A stretch of DNA of 64,000 bases from Desulfovibrio desulfuricans (GCF_004801255.1 NZ_CP036295.1:495001-559000), one strand, 5' to 3'; shown: positions 37,102-46,840, numbered from the stretch's first letter. Program-made: numbers and translations. The notes: generated by a model not told the origin, from the letters alone.

Positions 37102-37731
37102 CTATTGCATAAATTCAGTCCAGCGGGCCAGCAGAGCGCGCAGGGCGTTGCCGCGATGGCTGCGGGAGTTTTTTTCGTCCCTTGTCAGCTCCGCTGCGGT
37201 TTTTCCAATAAGTTTGTCAAAAAAAAGAGGGTCATAACCAAAACCGTTGTCGCCTCGCCGGCTTTCAAGCAGCTGACCTTCCCAGGTGCCGCGCACGACC
37301 AGCTCCTTGCCGTCGGGTCTGACGGCGGCCATGCAGCTGACAAAGCGGCAGCCGCGCTTGTCCGCAGGCACATTGGCCATTTCGTGCAGCAGCTTGCGTA
37401 TATTGCGGGCATCACGGCTTTCGCCGGGCTGGCTTTGCCAGTCGTCGGAATAGCGGGCGGAATAAACGCCGGGGGCCTTGGAGAGCGCGTCCACCTCAAG
37501 TCCGGAGTCGTCGGCAACGCTTACAAGGCCGGTCAGGGCCGCCACGGCCCGCGCCTTGATGAGGGCGTTTTCTTCAAAGGTGGTTCCGGTTTCTTCAATT
37601 TCGCCTATCTCGGGAAAGGACGAGAGGCCCAGAACCTCCACGCCAAACTCGGTCAGGGGGGCGGCCAGCTCGCGAACCTTGCCGGCGTTGTGTGTGGCCA
37701 GAACAATACGGAGAGCCTTGCTTTGCGACAT
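37102..37731 (-). CDS. rdgB: XTP/dITP diphosphatase (RdgB/HAM1 family)
   Basis: A 209-aa cytoplasmic house-cleaning enzyme that hydrolyses dITP, XTP and ITP to monophosphates and so keeps deaminated purines out of DNA. It has VLATHNAGKVRELAA at the N-terminus, GTTFEENALIKARA, VADDSGLEVDAL, GVYSARY and GFGYDPLFF, all family hallmarks, and a usual length of about 200. ATG 37731 has AAGGA 8 nt upstream; an in-frame ATG at 37758 does not. Confidence 0.96.
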   Translation of the reverse strand: MSQSKALRIVLATHNAGKVRELAAPLTEFGVEVLGLSSFPEIGEIEETGTTFEENALIKARAVAALTGLVSVADDSGLEVDALSKAPGVYSARYSDDWQSQPGESRDARNIRKLLHEMANVPADKRGCRFVSCMAAVRPDGKELVVRGTWEGQLLESRRGDNGFGYDPLFFDKLIGKTAAELTRDEKNSRSHRGNALRALLARWTEFMQ

Positions 37732-37805
37732 GTATGCATCCTTTATGGGTTTGAGCAAACAAGATAGCCGCTGCCCGCCCGCAGGTAAAGCTGGCGAAGG
37801 CTGTT

Positions 37806-37835
37806 TTGTGCCTTGTTAAAATTATAAATTATACT
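37806..37835 (+). promoter_or_regulatory. Possible sigma-70 promoter of the nonulosonate synthase operon
   Basis: TTGTGC (37806-37811) and TATACT (37830-37835) are 18 bp apart in an AT-rich stretch 94 nt upstream of the start at 37929. Confidence 0.4.
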
Positions 37836-37928
37836 GGCATGTTATAATAATGACCACCTCCCACGCTTTTCTTTTGCCGCATGCGGGAGTATAGTTTTCA
37901 CCCATCATTCATCAGCGAGGAAATGAGC

Positions 37929-38990
37929 ATGAAACTCATGGAAATATTTGACGTTCCCACCCAGGACACCCGCATCCCCGTGCCCTATGTCATTGCCGAG
38001 GCTGGCGTAAACCACGAGGGCAGCATGGATATTGCCCGTCGGCTGGTTGACGAAGCCGCCGAGGGCGGCGCGGACGCCATCAAGTTTCAGACCTACAAGG
38101 CAGGAACCCTGGCCTCCAAGGATTCGCCCGCGTACTGGGACACATCCAAGGAGCCGACCTCCAGCCAGTACGAGCTGTTCAAGAAGCACGACTCGTTCTG
38201 GAAAAACGAATTTGAAGCGCTCAAAAAGTATTGCGACGCCGCAGGCATTGCCTTTATGTCCACGCCCTTTGACGTTGAGTCTGCGCATTTTCTTAACGAT
38301 CTCATGGACGTGTTCAAAATTTCCTCGTCAGACATCACCAACAAGCCTTTTATCCGCATACTGTGCGATTTTAAAAAGCCCATCATTATGTCCACCGGCG
38401 CGGCCCATTTGCATGAAATCGCCGAAGCTGTTGAGTGGATTGAAGAAAAAGGCAACAAGCTGGCCCTGCTGCACTGCGTGCTCAACTATCCCACTGCCGA
38501 TGAAAACGCGGCCCTGGGCATGATACCCGCGCTCAAGCGGCATTTTCCGCAGCACACCATCGGCTACTCCGATCACACCCTGCCCAAGGACATGCACATA
38601 CTGGAAACCGCGACCCTGCTTGGGGCGCGTATTCTTGAAAAGCATTTTTCGCACGACAAAACCCTGCCCGGCAACGACCATTACCACGCCATGGACAAGG
38701 AAGACCTCAAGCATTTTTACAAAAGGCTCAACGCAACCCTTGCCAGCGTTGGCGACATGGAGCTGCGCGCCCTGCCTGAAGAAGAACCCGCCCGCCAGCA
38801 CGCCCGCCGCTCGCTGGTGACGGCCCGCGCCGTACCCGCCGGTCAGCCCCTTACTGCGGCCGACCTCACCTGGAAGCGCCCTGCCCACGGCATTTCACCC
38901 CGCAATTACGACGAGGTGCTGGGCATGCGCGCCCGCCGTGATCTGGCCGAAGACACCGTGCTTTCCTGGCCCGACCTCGACAGGGCCTGA
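37929..38990 (+). CDS. N-acetylneuraminate/nonulosonate synthase (NeuB family)
   Basis: A 353-aa cytoplasmic enzyme that condenses phosphoenolpyruvate with an amino-hexose to give a nine-carbon sugar acid (sialic, legionaminic or pseudaminic type). The TIM barrel shows IAEAGVNHEGSMDIA, DAIKFQTYKA, STPFDVESAHFL, KISSSDITN, HCVLNYPT and GYSDHT; a C-terminal SAF (antifreeze-like) domain follows (RSLVTARAVPAGQPLTAADL). ATG 37929 has GAGG about 8 nt upstream. Which sugar is made cannot be told. Proximity to fliD suggests flagellin or surface glycosylation (inference). The next gene starts 2 nt after its stop. Confidence 0.92.
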   Translation: MKLMEIFDVPTQDTRIPVPYVIAEAGVNHEGSMDIARRLVDEAAEGGADAIKFQTYKAGTLASKDSPAYWDTSKEPTSSQYELFKKHDSFWKNEFEALKKYCDAAGIAFMSTPFDVESAHFLNDLMDVFKISSSDITNKPFIRILCDFKKPIIMSTGAAHLHEIAEAVEWIEEKGNKLALLHCVLNYPTADENAALGMIPALKRHFPQHTIGYSDHTLPKDMHILETATLLGARILEKHFSHDKTLPGNDHYHAMDKEDLKHFYKRLNATLASVGDMELRALPEEEPARQHARRSLVTARAVPAGQPLTAADLTWKRPAHGISPRNYDEVLGMRARRDLAEDTVLSWPDLDRA

Positions 38991-38992
38991 TC

Positions 38993-40720
38993 ATGAGCAA
39001 CGGGCGCGTAACCCTTGTTCTTGGGCGTATGCCCCTCAAGGCCGACCCCGCGCTTTTTCGCGCGGCCGGGCCTTGGTGTTTTGCCGAGCAGGAGGAGTTT
39101 TTTCCCGACTGGGACAAAACCTTTACCTTTGCTCCCGAACCGCTGGTGGACTTTGATTTGCAGTTGCGGGCCTGCAAGGAGGTCAAGGCCCTCTGCGCGG
39201 ACATTCTGCCCCACATTGCAGACCGTCTGTGCCCGCATGCCCGCACACTGCCCGCCGCTTACTGGGAAACCCTGCTGACGCCATGGGCCATGAACGTCGC
39301 CAAGCAGGTGGTGGAGCGCTGGTGGCGGGTCAAGGCCATGGTGCAGAGCTGGGGGCAGGAGCCCCTGCACGTGCCCCTGCTGCCGAGGAACTGCTCCCTT
39401 ACCTTTGCCACCGGGCCGGATTTTGTCCTGCACGGGGCACTGGGCCATTCATACAACCACTGGCTGTTTTCGCGCCTGCTGGAAGAGGTTTTTCCCGCTG
39501 CCTGGAGCATGGAGTACCTGCCTGCCGTGCAGAAAAGTTACGGTGAGCAGGAGCCGCTCTCCGGCAAGGAAAAACTGCGCGAGGTGCTGCGCAAGCTGAT
39601 GCTGCGCCTGCCTTGCCCGCGTCTTAAGGGCATGAGCATCGGGCAGAGCCTGCGCTTTTCGCTGGCCTTGCTGCACCGCAGCAAGGGGCCGGACATGTCT
39701 CGTCCGCAGGTGGAGTACAGCAGCGCCGTCACGGGCATAGCCGCCGATTTCCCGGATAACTTTGCGCGTACCCTTGTGACCCTGTTTATGGCGTCGCTGC
39801 CGCAATTGCTGGCCAACCAGGTTCATCCCGCCAGGTTAACGCCTGATCCGCTGGGGCCGCGTCTGCGCGTGGCTAGCGTGATGGCTTACGAAGATGCCGC
39901 TTACCGGCAGTCGCTGGCCAGGTGGCGCGGTCGGGGCAACCGCCTGATGTATGTGCAGCACGGCAGCGACTATGGACAGGTGCGTTGCGTGTCCGACGTC
40001 GAGATGGTGGAATACAGCCAGCACGCCTTTGGAACCTGGGGCTGGAAAGAGCACAAGGGCAGCGCGGGCAATTTTGTGCCCCTGCCGTACCCGCAGCTGG
40101 ATGGTCTGGAAGGCCGCTGGCAGGGACAGCAGGGCGAAAACCTGCTGTTTGTGGGTACGGAAATGCCCGCATTTCCCTACCGGCTGGACGCGCACCCCTC
40201 GCCCTTGCAGGTAGTGGAATACCGCAAGGACAAAGGACGTTTTTTTGCGGCGCTGGGGCGCGATGTGCAGGCCTGTTCGCTGTACCGTCCCTACTTCCCC
40301 GTGCCCGGTTCGCTGCGCGACGCCGACTGGGTGCTGGCGCGCTTCCCTCTGGTGCGCATGGCCACAGGCATGCTGTCAAAGCACCTGTACGCCTGCCGTC
40401 TGCTGGTGCTTGACCATAACGGAACCACCCTGCTGGAATCGCTGGTGGCCAATATTCCCATGGTGCTGTTTTGGCGGCGCGAGGCATGGGCGCTTACGAG
40501 CGATGCCACGGCGCTGCTGGACATGCTGGCCCAGGCGGGTATATGGCACGAGACGCCCCAAAAAGCCGCCGCCAAGGCCGCCGAAGTCTGGAAGGACCCG
40601 CTGGCCTGGTGGATGAGCGACAAAGTGCAGCAGGCGCGCCGGGCATACTGTGCGCAGCAGGCCCTGACCGTGCAGGGGGGCCCTAACCCTTACTGGCTGA
40701 AAATGCTGAAGAGTCTGTAA
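38993..40720 (+). CDS. LIC12162-like putative sugar transferase
   Basis: A 575-aa soluble protein. Its central YVQHGSDYGQ (near residue 320) followed by TWGWKEH, and the late LDHNGTTLLESLVANIPMVLFW, resemble the LIC12162 family of putative O-antigen transferases (GT-B-like C-terminal half with a donor-binding E). The family name rests on these motifs only. It starts 2 nt after the NeuB-family stop, so it very likely acts in the same pathway, perhaps moving the nonulosonic acid to its acceptor. Confidence 0.65.
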   Translation: MSNGRVTLVLGRMPLKADPALFRAAGPWCFAEQEEFFPDWDKTFTFAPEPLVDFDLQLRACKEVKALCADILPHIADRLCPHARTLPAAYWETLLTPWAMNVAKQVVERWWRVKAMVQSWGQEPLHVPLLPRNCSLTFATGPDFVLHGALGHSYNHWLFSRLLEEVFPAAWSMEYLPAVQKSYGEQEPLSGKEKLREVLRKLMLRLPCPRLKGMSIGQSLRFSLALLHRSKGPDMSRPQVEYSSAVTGIAADFPDNFARTLVTLFMASLPQLLANQVHPARLTPDPLGPRLRVASVMAYEDAAYRQSLARWRGRGNRLMYVQHGSDYGQVRCVSDVEMVEYSQHAFGTWGWKEHKGSAGNFVPLPYPQLDGLEGRWQGQQGENLLFVGTEMPAFPYRLDAHPSPLQVVEYRKDKGRFFAALGRDVQACSLYRPYFPVPGSLRDADWVLARFPLVRMATGMLSKHLYACRLLVLDHNGTTLLESLVANIPMVLFWRREAWALTSDATALLDMLAQAGIWHETPQKAAAKAAEVWKDPLAWWMSDKVQQARRAYCAQQALTVQGGPNPYWLKMLKSL

Positions 40721-40723
40721 CTC

Positions 40724-41767
40724 ATGCAAGTTCGTGTTTTTTCGTTGTCGCTGTTGATGGCTGCGGTCTTTTGCTCGGTGCTGCTTGTGGGTGGCATGGC
40801 TTGGGCGGACGACGCCTCCACCCTGCGCGATGCGCAGGCCGCCCTGGACAAGGCCGACTATGATCAGGCCGTGCGCATCCTCAAGCCGTTGGTGGACAGC
40901 GGCAATGCCGAGGCCCTCTACGTCATGGGGCGCCTGATTCTTGAAGGAAAGGGCGTAAAGAAAAACAACACCCGCGCGGCGGAATTTTTCCGCCTTGCTG
41001 CGGAAAAGGGCGATGTCAGCGCCATGAATTCGTGGGCCACCTCGCTGGTTACCGGCGACGGCGTGCCCCGCAATTTTCACGAGGCCGCACGCTGGTTCCG
41101 CAAGGCCGCCGATCAGGGGCTGGCCATGGCCCAGTTCAATCTGGGCTATCTCTATGCTTACGGCAAGGGGCTGCCCAAGGACGAAAGCGCCGCCATCGAC
41201 TGGTACACGCGCGCGGCCAATCAGGGCCTGGCCTCGGCGCAGTATTCGCTCGGCTGGACGTACATGAACGCCAAGGGCGAAAACCAGAGCGACACCAAGG
41301 CTGCCCACTGGTTTGAAAAGGCTGCGGAGCAGGACCACGCCAAGGCGCAGAACAACCTTGCCTACATGTACGCCGAGGGGCGCGGCTACGCCCAGGATCC
41401 GGCCAAGGCCGTGCAGTGGTACACTCGTGCCGCCGAACAGGGCTATTCCGAAGCGCAGTACAACCTTGGCTACATGTACGAACAGGGGCGGGGCATTGCC
41501 CAGGATTATACCCAGGCGGTGGACTGGTACCGCAAGGCTGCGGAGCAGAACGAAGCTGCCGCCCAGTACAGCCTTGGCCTCATGTACGAGCAGGGCACGG
41601 GCGTTCCGCGCAACCTGACCGAGGCCAACCGCTGGTACCAGCTGGCTGCCAAAAACGGCGACCCGGACGCCAAGGCCGCGTTGCGCAGCATGTCCACAAA
41701 GGCTCCTGCGTCAGCCAAGGCTGCCGCCAGCCCCACCAAGCAGACCCGCGAAAAAAAGAAGCAGTAA
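40724..41767 (+). CDS. Exported Sel1-repeat protein
   Basis: A 347-aa protein with a signal peptide (hydrophobic LSLLMAAVFCSVLLVGGMAWA, cut after AWA) and seven to eight Sel1-like repeats of 36 residues, e.g. AEAQYNLGYMYEQGRGIAQDYTQAVDWYRKAAEQ as a pattern of A-x-x-x-L-G-x-M-Y...G...A..WY.KAA. The C-terminus is Lys/Ala-rich. It lies in the periplasm and is a likely protein-protein scaffold. It starts 3 nt after the LIC12162-like gene, so it belongs to the same operon, although a role in glycosylation is not shown. Confidence 0.9.
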   Translation: MQVRVFSLSLLMAAVFCSVLLVGGMAWADDASTLRDAQAALDKADYDQAVRILKPLVDSGNAEALYVMGRLILEGKGVKKNNTRAAEFFRLAAEKGDVSAMNSWATSLVTGDGVPRNFHEAARWFRKAADQGLAMAQFNLGYLYAYGKGLPKDESAAIDWYTRAANQGLASAQYSLGWTYMNAKGENQSDTKAAHWFEKAAEQDHAKAQNNLAYMYAEGRGYAQDPAKAVQWYTRAAEQGYSEAQYNLGYMYEQGRGIAQDYTQAVDWYRKAAEQNEAAAQYSLGLMYEQGTGVPRNLTEANRWYQLAAKNGDPDAKAALRSMSTKAPASAKAAASPTKQTREKKKQ

Positions 41768-41953
41768 CCGTCAGGGCTTTTTGCCCCGCATGCGGTTTGT
41801 CGGGCCGCCGGACATGCCTTGTTGGCGTGCCCGGCGGCTTTTGCTTTACGGAGCCGCAGGACTGGCCGTATGGATGCCCTTTGCGGACATGCTGGCATAA
41901 AAAGGCTGTTTATTGTCATTGCTGCCAGAGCGGGCATCTTTTACGCTGCCCGC

Positions 41954-42919
41954 ATGAAGCAGAATCTTGTCATTTTTCTCTACCCCGGCATTGTCGCTCT
42001 GGACGTAACTGGCCCGCTGGAGGTGTTTGCGACGGCAACCCAACTGCTTAAGCTCGGCAACAGGCATAATGAGGGCTATATGCCGGCGTTTGCGGCCACC
42101 CGCTGCGGTTCCGTGCGTTCGGCTTCCGGTCTGAGCCTGATAGCGGAGGTGACGCTCGGGAGCACCCGCCCCGACATCCTGTTGGTGCCAGGCGGCCCGG
42201 ATGCGGAATCCGCCGCTGAAGACCCTCAGGTGGGGCGGCAGGTGCGCGCGGCGGCAGCGCAGGCAAGCCGCATAGCGGGCGTGTGCACAGGGGCGTTTGT
42301 GCTGGCGGCCTGCGGTCTGCTGGACGGCAAAAGGGCCGCAACGCACTGGCTGGCTGCCTCCCGGCTGGCGGAGCGCTACCCGCAAATACAGGTGGAGGCT
42401 GACGCCATCTTTGTGCGCGACGGCAATACCTCGACCAGCGGGGGCGTAACGGCTGGCATAGATCTGGCGCTGGACATGGTGGAGGAGGACTACGGCGGCA
42501 GGCTGGCAGGGGATGTGGCGCGCATGCTGCTGCTGTACCGCCGCCGACCGGGCAACCAGAGCCAGTACAGCGCCGTGCTGGCGGCGCAGGCCCATGCGGG
42601 CAGGTTTGCCGGGCTTGTGCAGTGGATGGAGGCTAATATTGACGGCGACCTGACCGTTGAGCGGCTGGCCGAGGTTGCGCACATGAGCCCGAGGTCTTTT
42701 GCGCGGGTGTTTCCTGCTGAAACGGGCAGCAGCCCTGCGCGCTTTGTGGAAGGGCTGCGCCTTTCGCGGGCCCGCGAGCTTGTGGAGTCGGGCGTGGATT
42801 CGTTTGCCGAGGTGGCCAGACTGTCCGGCTTTGGCAGCGAGGACAGGTTGCGCAAAACTTTTGCGCGGCGGCTGGGGCTCAGCCCATACCAGTACCGTCG
42901 CCATTTTTTCAGAGGGTAG
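41954..42919 (+). CDS. GlxA-type transcriptional regulator (DJ-1/PfpI + AraC)
   Basis: A 321-aa regulator. The N-terminal DJ-1/PfpI-like domain (VIFLYPGIVALDVTGPLEVF, VCTGAFVLAACGLLDG, RAATHW) is probably a ligand sensor; the C-terminal AraC helix-turn-helix pair (LAEVAHMSPRSFARVF, EVARLSGFGSEDRLRKTFARRLG) binds DNA. ATG 41954 gives the family length of about 320; the open frame starts 45 codons earlier without support. It faces the ureohydrolase cluster tail-to-tail. GlxA-like regulators often control amine or amino-acid use, so that cluster is a plausible target. Confidence 0.9.
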   Translation: MKQNLVIFLYPGIVALDVTGPLEVFATATQLLKLGNRHNEGYMPAFAATRCGSVRSASGLSLIAEVTLGSTRPDILLVPGGPDAESAAEDPQVGRQVRAAAAQASRIAGVCTGAFVLAACGLLDGKRAATHWLAASRLAERYPQIQVEADAIFVRDGNTSTSGGVTAGIDLALDMVEEDYGGRLAGDVARMLLLYRRRPGNQSQYSAVLAAQAHAGRFAGLVQWMEANIDGDLTVERLAEVAHMSPRSFARVFPAETGSSPARFVEGLRLSRARELVESGVDSFAEVARLSGFGSEDRLRKTFARRLGLSPYQYRRHFFRG

Positions 42920-42950
42920 CTGGTTAGCGGTTTATCGCCCCGGCAGGGCA

Positions 42951-42996
42951 AAAAACAGCGGCGCAGTTCTGTGAGGGTTCGGAACGGCGCCGCTGA
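42951..42996. terminator. Bidirectional terminator between the GlxA-type gene and the ureohydrolase cluster
   Basis: CAGCGGCGC-AGTTC pairs with GAAC-GGCGCCGCTG (42956-42995). The plus strand has AAAAAA before it, a T-run for the minus strand, so it best ends the 48970-43025 cluster. Confidence 0.8.
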
Positions 42997-43024
42997 AGTG
43001 GTAGCGTGGTTGCGGGGCAGCCTG

Positions 43025-43978
43025 CTAGCGCAAGCCGCTTTTTTTCTGAAAGGCAAGGATGGACAAAAATTCAAAGCCGATGTTGGCGGCAAGATAGGCG
43101 GTCAGCTCGGCCTGATCAATGCCGGGCATGACCTCTACAATGTCAAACCCCACATAGTGCAGGTTTTTGAGCGCGCGCACGATGCTCAGCACCTCCCACG
43201 AGGTAAAACCGCCGACCTCGGGCGTGCCCGTGCCGGGGGCGTAGGCGGGGTCTACAAAATCAATGTCAAAGGTAAGGAACACCTTTGTGTCGCCTACCCT
43301 CTGCTTGATGGCTTCGACAACCGCGGGCAGGCCCATCTCGCGCATGACGTGCGCGGGCAGCACCTTGAAACCCAGATCAGCGGCAATCTTGAAGTCGTCC
43401 GGGTCGTAGAGCGAGCCGCGCATGCCCAGCTGGATGGAGGTTGCGGGGTCGATGAGCCCTTCTTCGAGAGCGCGGCGAAAGGGCGTGCCGTGGTTGTAGG
43501 GCTGGCCGAACACGGATTCGTTCAGGTCCAGGTGCGAGTCAAAGTGCAGCAGGCTTACCTTGCCGTGCCGGGCGGCAACGGCGCGCAGCTCGGCCAGGGT
43601 GATGGCGTGGTCGCCGCCAAGGCCCAGCGGTACAACGTCTGCGTCAAGCAGGGGTTGCATGAACTGGGTGATGGCCTCGTAGGACTGCTCGATATATCCG
43701 GGTATGATATTGACGTCGCCAAAGTCGCCGCCAGCCAGTTCGCCAAGAATATTGACCTCAAAGACGACGTTGTTGGGTTTGATCATGCTTGAGATGTGCC
43801 GGATGGCGGAGGGCCCGAAGCGCGAACCGGTGCGGTAGGAGCTGCCCGTGTCAAAAGGGATGCCAAAAACCGCAAAATCCATGCCCAGGGGGTCGTCCAG
43901 GCGCTGCATGCGCATAAAATTGCCGGTATTGCAAAATCGCGGGGATGAAGAAGCGCTGGGGGGCTGTTTGACAGACAT
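43025..43978 (-). CDS. speB: Ureohydrolase (agmatinase family), paralogue 1
   Basis: A 317-aa di-manganese (or other metal) hydrolase of guanidino compounds, releasing urea. Metal-binding motifs are LGGDHAIT, FDSHLDLNE (family usual DAHxD, here DSHLD) and FDIDFVDPAYAPG. The substrate may be agmatine, but the context (DUF1989, ABC importer and a second ureohydrolase) leaves guanidinobutyrate, guanidinopropionate, guanidine or a related compound possible. It is the last gene of the cluster, 105 nt after the DUF1989 gene. Confidence 0.88.
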   Translation of the reverse strand: MSVKQPPSASSSPRFCNTGNFMRMQRLDDPLGMDFAVFGIPFDTGSSYRTGSRFGPSAIRHISSMIKPNNVVFEVNILGELAGGDFGDVNIIPGYIEQSYEAITQFMQPLLDADVVPLGLGGDHAITLAELRAVAARHGKVSLLHFDSHLDLNESVFGQPYNHGTPFRRALEEGLIDPATSIQLGMRGSLYDPDDFKIAADLGFKVLPAHVMREMGLPAVVEAIKQRVGDTKVFLTFDIDFVDPAYAPGTGTPEVGGFTSWEVLSIVRALKNLHYVGFDIVEVMPGIDQAELTAYLAANIGFEFLSILAFQKKSGLR

Positions 43979-44083
43979 ATAAACCTCGATGGTTGGGCCG
44001 GTAAAACTCGGTCGATTTGGTTTGTGCCGTATTGCGGCGCAGAGGGGTGCCCTGGCGCGGGGGCGCCCCGGGCATGGACGCGG

Positions 44084-44683
44084 TCAGGCCGCGCAAACCC
44101 TGTATTGCACGTCCGAGGGCACGCAGTTTTTGCCGTTAATGGGCAAAATATCCTGCGGGCAGGCGGACATGACCACCACGCAGTCAAAGTGCGCCTCCAA
44201 CAGCACATGGTCGCCCGGCTTGCTCAGGGGCGGCAGCCACCGGGCTGCGTTGTCCACAATGGGGGTGTTCATCCACAGGTTCAGCGGGCAGGGGCAAAAA
44301 TTTACGTTTATGCCCACATTGCGCAGGGCCGCGTACATGTTGTCCGTGCAGTTGGCGTGGTAGCCCTGCACGCCAAGGCCCATGTAACGGTATATGTCGC
44401 AGGCGGCCATAAAGGTGTCGTGCGCGCCGTTGCTGGTGTCTTCGAGCATGGTGAGCACGGGGCGGCGGTAGTTGGTCACCAGCCTGTCGCCGGGGCCGGG
44501 GACGCCCTTGTTGAGGTCCGGGCGCACATGCTGCATGGACATGTATTCAAGCGGGTTGCGCAGGTTAAAGGCCCAGGTGTCCACCACCTGCTCGCCGGTG
44601 ATGTTGACGATTTCAATGCGTTCTCCGGCGCGTACAACGGCGGCGTCGCCGCAGCGTCCTGGTATGGTGATGTATTGGCTCAT
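44084..44683 (-). CDS. DUF1989 protein (urea carboxylase-associated family)
   Basis: A 199-aa cytoplasmic protein with the family landmarks GEQVVDTWAF, TLEDTSNGAHDT-like LEDTSNGAHDTFMAACD, HANCTDNMY and CPCPLNLWMN, and conserved His/Cys residues for metal or substrate. Relatives beside urea/guanidine carboxylases act as carboxyguanidine deiminase subunits; others are uncharacterised. Here no carboxylase is present, so it may be a deiminase or amidohydrolase partner of the two ureohydrolases (inference). It lies between the ABC ATPase gene and speB paralogue 1. Confidence 0.88.
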   Translation of the reverse strand: MSQYITIPGRCGDAAVVRAGERIEIVNITGEQVVDTWAFNLRNPLEYMSMQHVRPDLNKGVPGPGDRLVTNYRRPVLTMLEDTSNGAHDTFMAACDIYRYMGLGVQGYHANCTDNMYAALRNVGINVNFCPCPLNLWMNTPIVDNAARWLPPLSKPGDHVLLEAHFDCVVVMSACPQDILPINGKNCVPSDVQYRVCAA

Positions 44684-44706
44684 GCGATGTTTTCTCCTGC
44701 CGCTGG

Positions 44707-45504
44707 TCAGGCGACCTGACCGTTGCGGTGCGTCCAGCTTTTTAAAAATGCCGCAAGCCGGGGGCTTTCGGGCGAATGAAAAAGTTTGTCGGGCGGCCCC
44801 TGCTCAACCACAGACCCGTCTTCCATAAACACGACCCGGTCGGCCACCTCGGCGGCAAAGCCCATCTCGTGGGTCACGATGAGCATGGTCATGCCGTCGC
44901 CAGCAAGGCTGCGCATAACCTGCAGCACATCGCCCACCAGCTCGGGGTCAAGGGCTGATGTCGGCTCGTCAAACAGCATGATGCGCGGCTCCATGGCGAG
45001 GGCACGGGCAATGGCTACCCGCTGCTGCTGCCCGCCGGAGAGCTTGGCCGGGTAACTGTGCGCCTTTTCCGCAAGGCCCACGCGTTCAAGGCATTCCATG
45101 CCCTTTTTTTCCGCCGTCGCGCGGGGCTTGCCCGCAACGGAAATGAGCGCCTCGGTGACGTTTTCCATTGCCGTCATGTGCGGCCACAGGTTGAAATGCT
45201 GAAAAACCATGCCCAGATCACGCCTGCTGTCGCGGATGCGCGCCTCGCCAGCCCGGCGGCGGGTGCCGTTGTATTGCATCTCGTAGCCCATCAGCGCGCC
45301 TTCAACCAAAATTTCGCCCTCGTCGTAGACTTCCAGAAAATTTACGCAGCGCAGCAGGGTGCTCTTGCCTGAACCCGAGGGGCCTATAAGACAGACGACC
45401 TCTCTGGGCATCACTTCCATATCTATGCCCTGAAGCACCTCATGTTGCCCATACCGCTTACGCACATCGCTGATCTTGATGGCCGGGGTGATTGTTTCTT
45501 CCAT
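44707..45504 (-). CDS. Polar amino acid-type ABC transporter ATPase
   Basis: A 265-aa ABC ATPase of the GlnQ/HisP group, with GPSGSGKST, the Q-loop, [28 protein letters not shown] and the switch His in VTHEMGFA. It powers import through the two permeases encoded just upstream. ATG 45504 has AAGGAG 9 nt upstream; the open frame to 45615 runs into the permease gene. It starts 14 nt after the end of the neighbouring permease gene. Confidence 0.93.
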   Translation of the reverse strand: MEETITPAIKISDVRKRYGQHEVLQGIDMEVMPREVVCLIGPSGSGKSTLLRCVNFLEVYDEGEILVEGALMGYEMQYNGTRRRAGEARIRDSRRDLGMVFQHFNLWPHMTAMENVTEALISVAGKPRATAEKKGMECLERVGLAEKAHSYPAKLSGGQQQRVAIARALAMEPRIMLFDEPTSALDPELVGDVLQVMRSLAGDGMTMLIVTHEMGFAAEVADRVVFMEDGSVVEQGPPDKLFHSPESPRLAAFLKSWTHRNGQVA

Positions 45505-45518
45505 GGGCGTGTTCTCCT

Positions 45519-46199
45519 TTAGCGCGTCAGATGCCTGGTCAGGCGTGCTTCGGCCTTGCCGGACACGACGGCCACGGCCTCGGATATTATCCAGTAGAGC
45601 AGGGCCAGCAGGCAAAGCGGCATGACGATTTCAAAGCTGATGTTCATGATGCGGGTGGCTGTTTTGGTCAGCTCCGCCACCGTGATGATGGACAGCACGG
45701 CCGAATCCTTGATGAGCGTGATGATCTGGTTGACGGCGGGCGGCAGCACTATCTGCGCCATTTGCGGCAGCTCTATGCGCCACAGCCTGCGCCACGGGCG
45801 TATGCCCAGACAGTGGGCCGCCTCGCGTTGACCCTCGGGGATGGATTCAAACCCGGCGCGGAAGATTTCGCAAAAATACGCCGCCGCGTACAAGGACATG
45901 CCCAGCATGCCCGCTGGCTCAGCATCCAGCACTATGCCGACGCGTGGGCCGCCGTAATAGAGCAGGTAAAGCTGGATGAGCAGCGGCGTCCCGCGAAAAA
46001 ATTCGACATAGCAGGCCACGGGTCTGCGCAGCCAGGGGCAGATGCGGCGGCCAAGCTCGGCGGCAAAGCCAAGAATCAGCCCACAGACAATGGCGACCAG
46101 GCTTATGCGAATGGTAACCCACAGGGCCGCGGCAAAATCCGCTCCGTTTTCAGCCAAAAAACTCTGCCAGCGCAGCAAAAAGGTTGTGAGTGCATCCAT
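45519..46199 (-). CDS. ABC transporter permease (polar amino acid type), 2
   Basis: A 226-aa inner-membrane permease with about five membrane segments and the EAA-loop region [21 protein letters not shown] that docks on the ATPase. The family signature [20 protein letters not shown] is typical of His/Glu/polar amino acid permeases. ATG 46199 overlaps the stop of the upstream permease (TGATG), a coupled start. Confidence 0.92.
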   Translation of the reverse strand: MDALTTFLLRWQSFLAENGADFAAALWVTIRISLVAIVCGLILGFAAELGRRICPWLRRPVACYVEFFRGTPLLIQLYLLYYGGPRVGIVLDAEPAGMLGMSLYAAAYFCEIFRAGFESIPEGQREAAHCLGIRPWRRLWRIELPQMAQIVLPPAVNQIITLIKDSAVLSIITVAELTKTATRIMNISFEIVMPLCLLALLYWIISEAVAVVSGKAEARLTRHLTR

Positions 46200-46840
46200 C
46201 AGTGCTTCCCCTTGAGGCGCTCGCCCAGGCGGGAGATGATCAGGCACAGGGCCAGATAGATAATGGCGGCGGCAAGATACACTTCCACTGGTTTGTAGGT
46301 TGTGGATACAAGCTGCTCGCTGCGGCGCATGAGTTCGGTGACGCCGATAACGGATATGAGCGAGGAGTTTTTGAACAGGATGATAAACTCGTTGACGAGC
46401 TCCGGCCCGGTCAGCGAGAGCACCTGCGGCAGCTGGATGCGCGTGAGGATGCGCATGCGGCTCAGGCCCAGAGCCTTGGCGGCCTCAATCTGCCCTGCTG
46501 GTATGGAATTGAAACCGCCACGGTATATCTCGGCCTGAAAGGCGCTGGTGTTGAGGCCAAGGGCCAGCACGGCGACCAGCAGCGAGGGAACTTCAATATT
46601 TACCGCAGAGGGCAGGTAGAACAGCAAAAACAGGATCACCAGCACGGGTATGCCCCGCAAAAAGCTGATGTACAGCCCCGCCGCCCGCACCAGCGGCCAG
46701 TATTGCGAGCGGCGCATCTGGCACACCGTAATGCCCAGGATAACGCCAAGCGATATCGCAGCCAGGGCCACAAAAACCGAAGTAATTGCGCCGTGGAGCA
46801 GCCCTGGCATTATGGAAAGGATAAATCCGACTTCGTTCAT
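46199..46840 (-). CDS. ABC transporter permease (polar amino acid type), 1
   Basis: A 213-aa inner-membrane permease with about five membrane segments, SFLRGIPVLVILFLLFY and the EAA loop EAAKALGLSRMRILTRIQLPQ. It pairs with the 45519-46199 permease as a heterodimer. ATG 46840 follows a 250-nt AT-rich gap that holds two copies of the AAACA-N4-TGTTT palindrome, so this gene probably heads its own transcript. Confidence 0.92.
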   Translation of the reverse strand: MNEVGFILSIMPGLLHGAITSVFVALAAISLGVILGITVCQMRRSQYWPLVRAAGLYISFLRGIPVLVILFLLFYLPSAVNIEVPSLLVAVLALGLNTSAFQAEIYRGGFNSIPAGQIEAAKALGLSRMRILTRIQLPQVLSLTGPELVNEFIILFKNSSLISVIGVTELMRRSEQLVSTTYKPVEVYLAAAIIYLALCLIISRLGERLKGKH

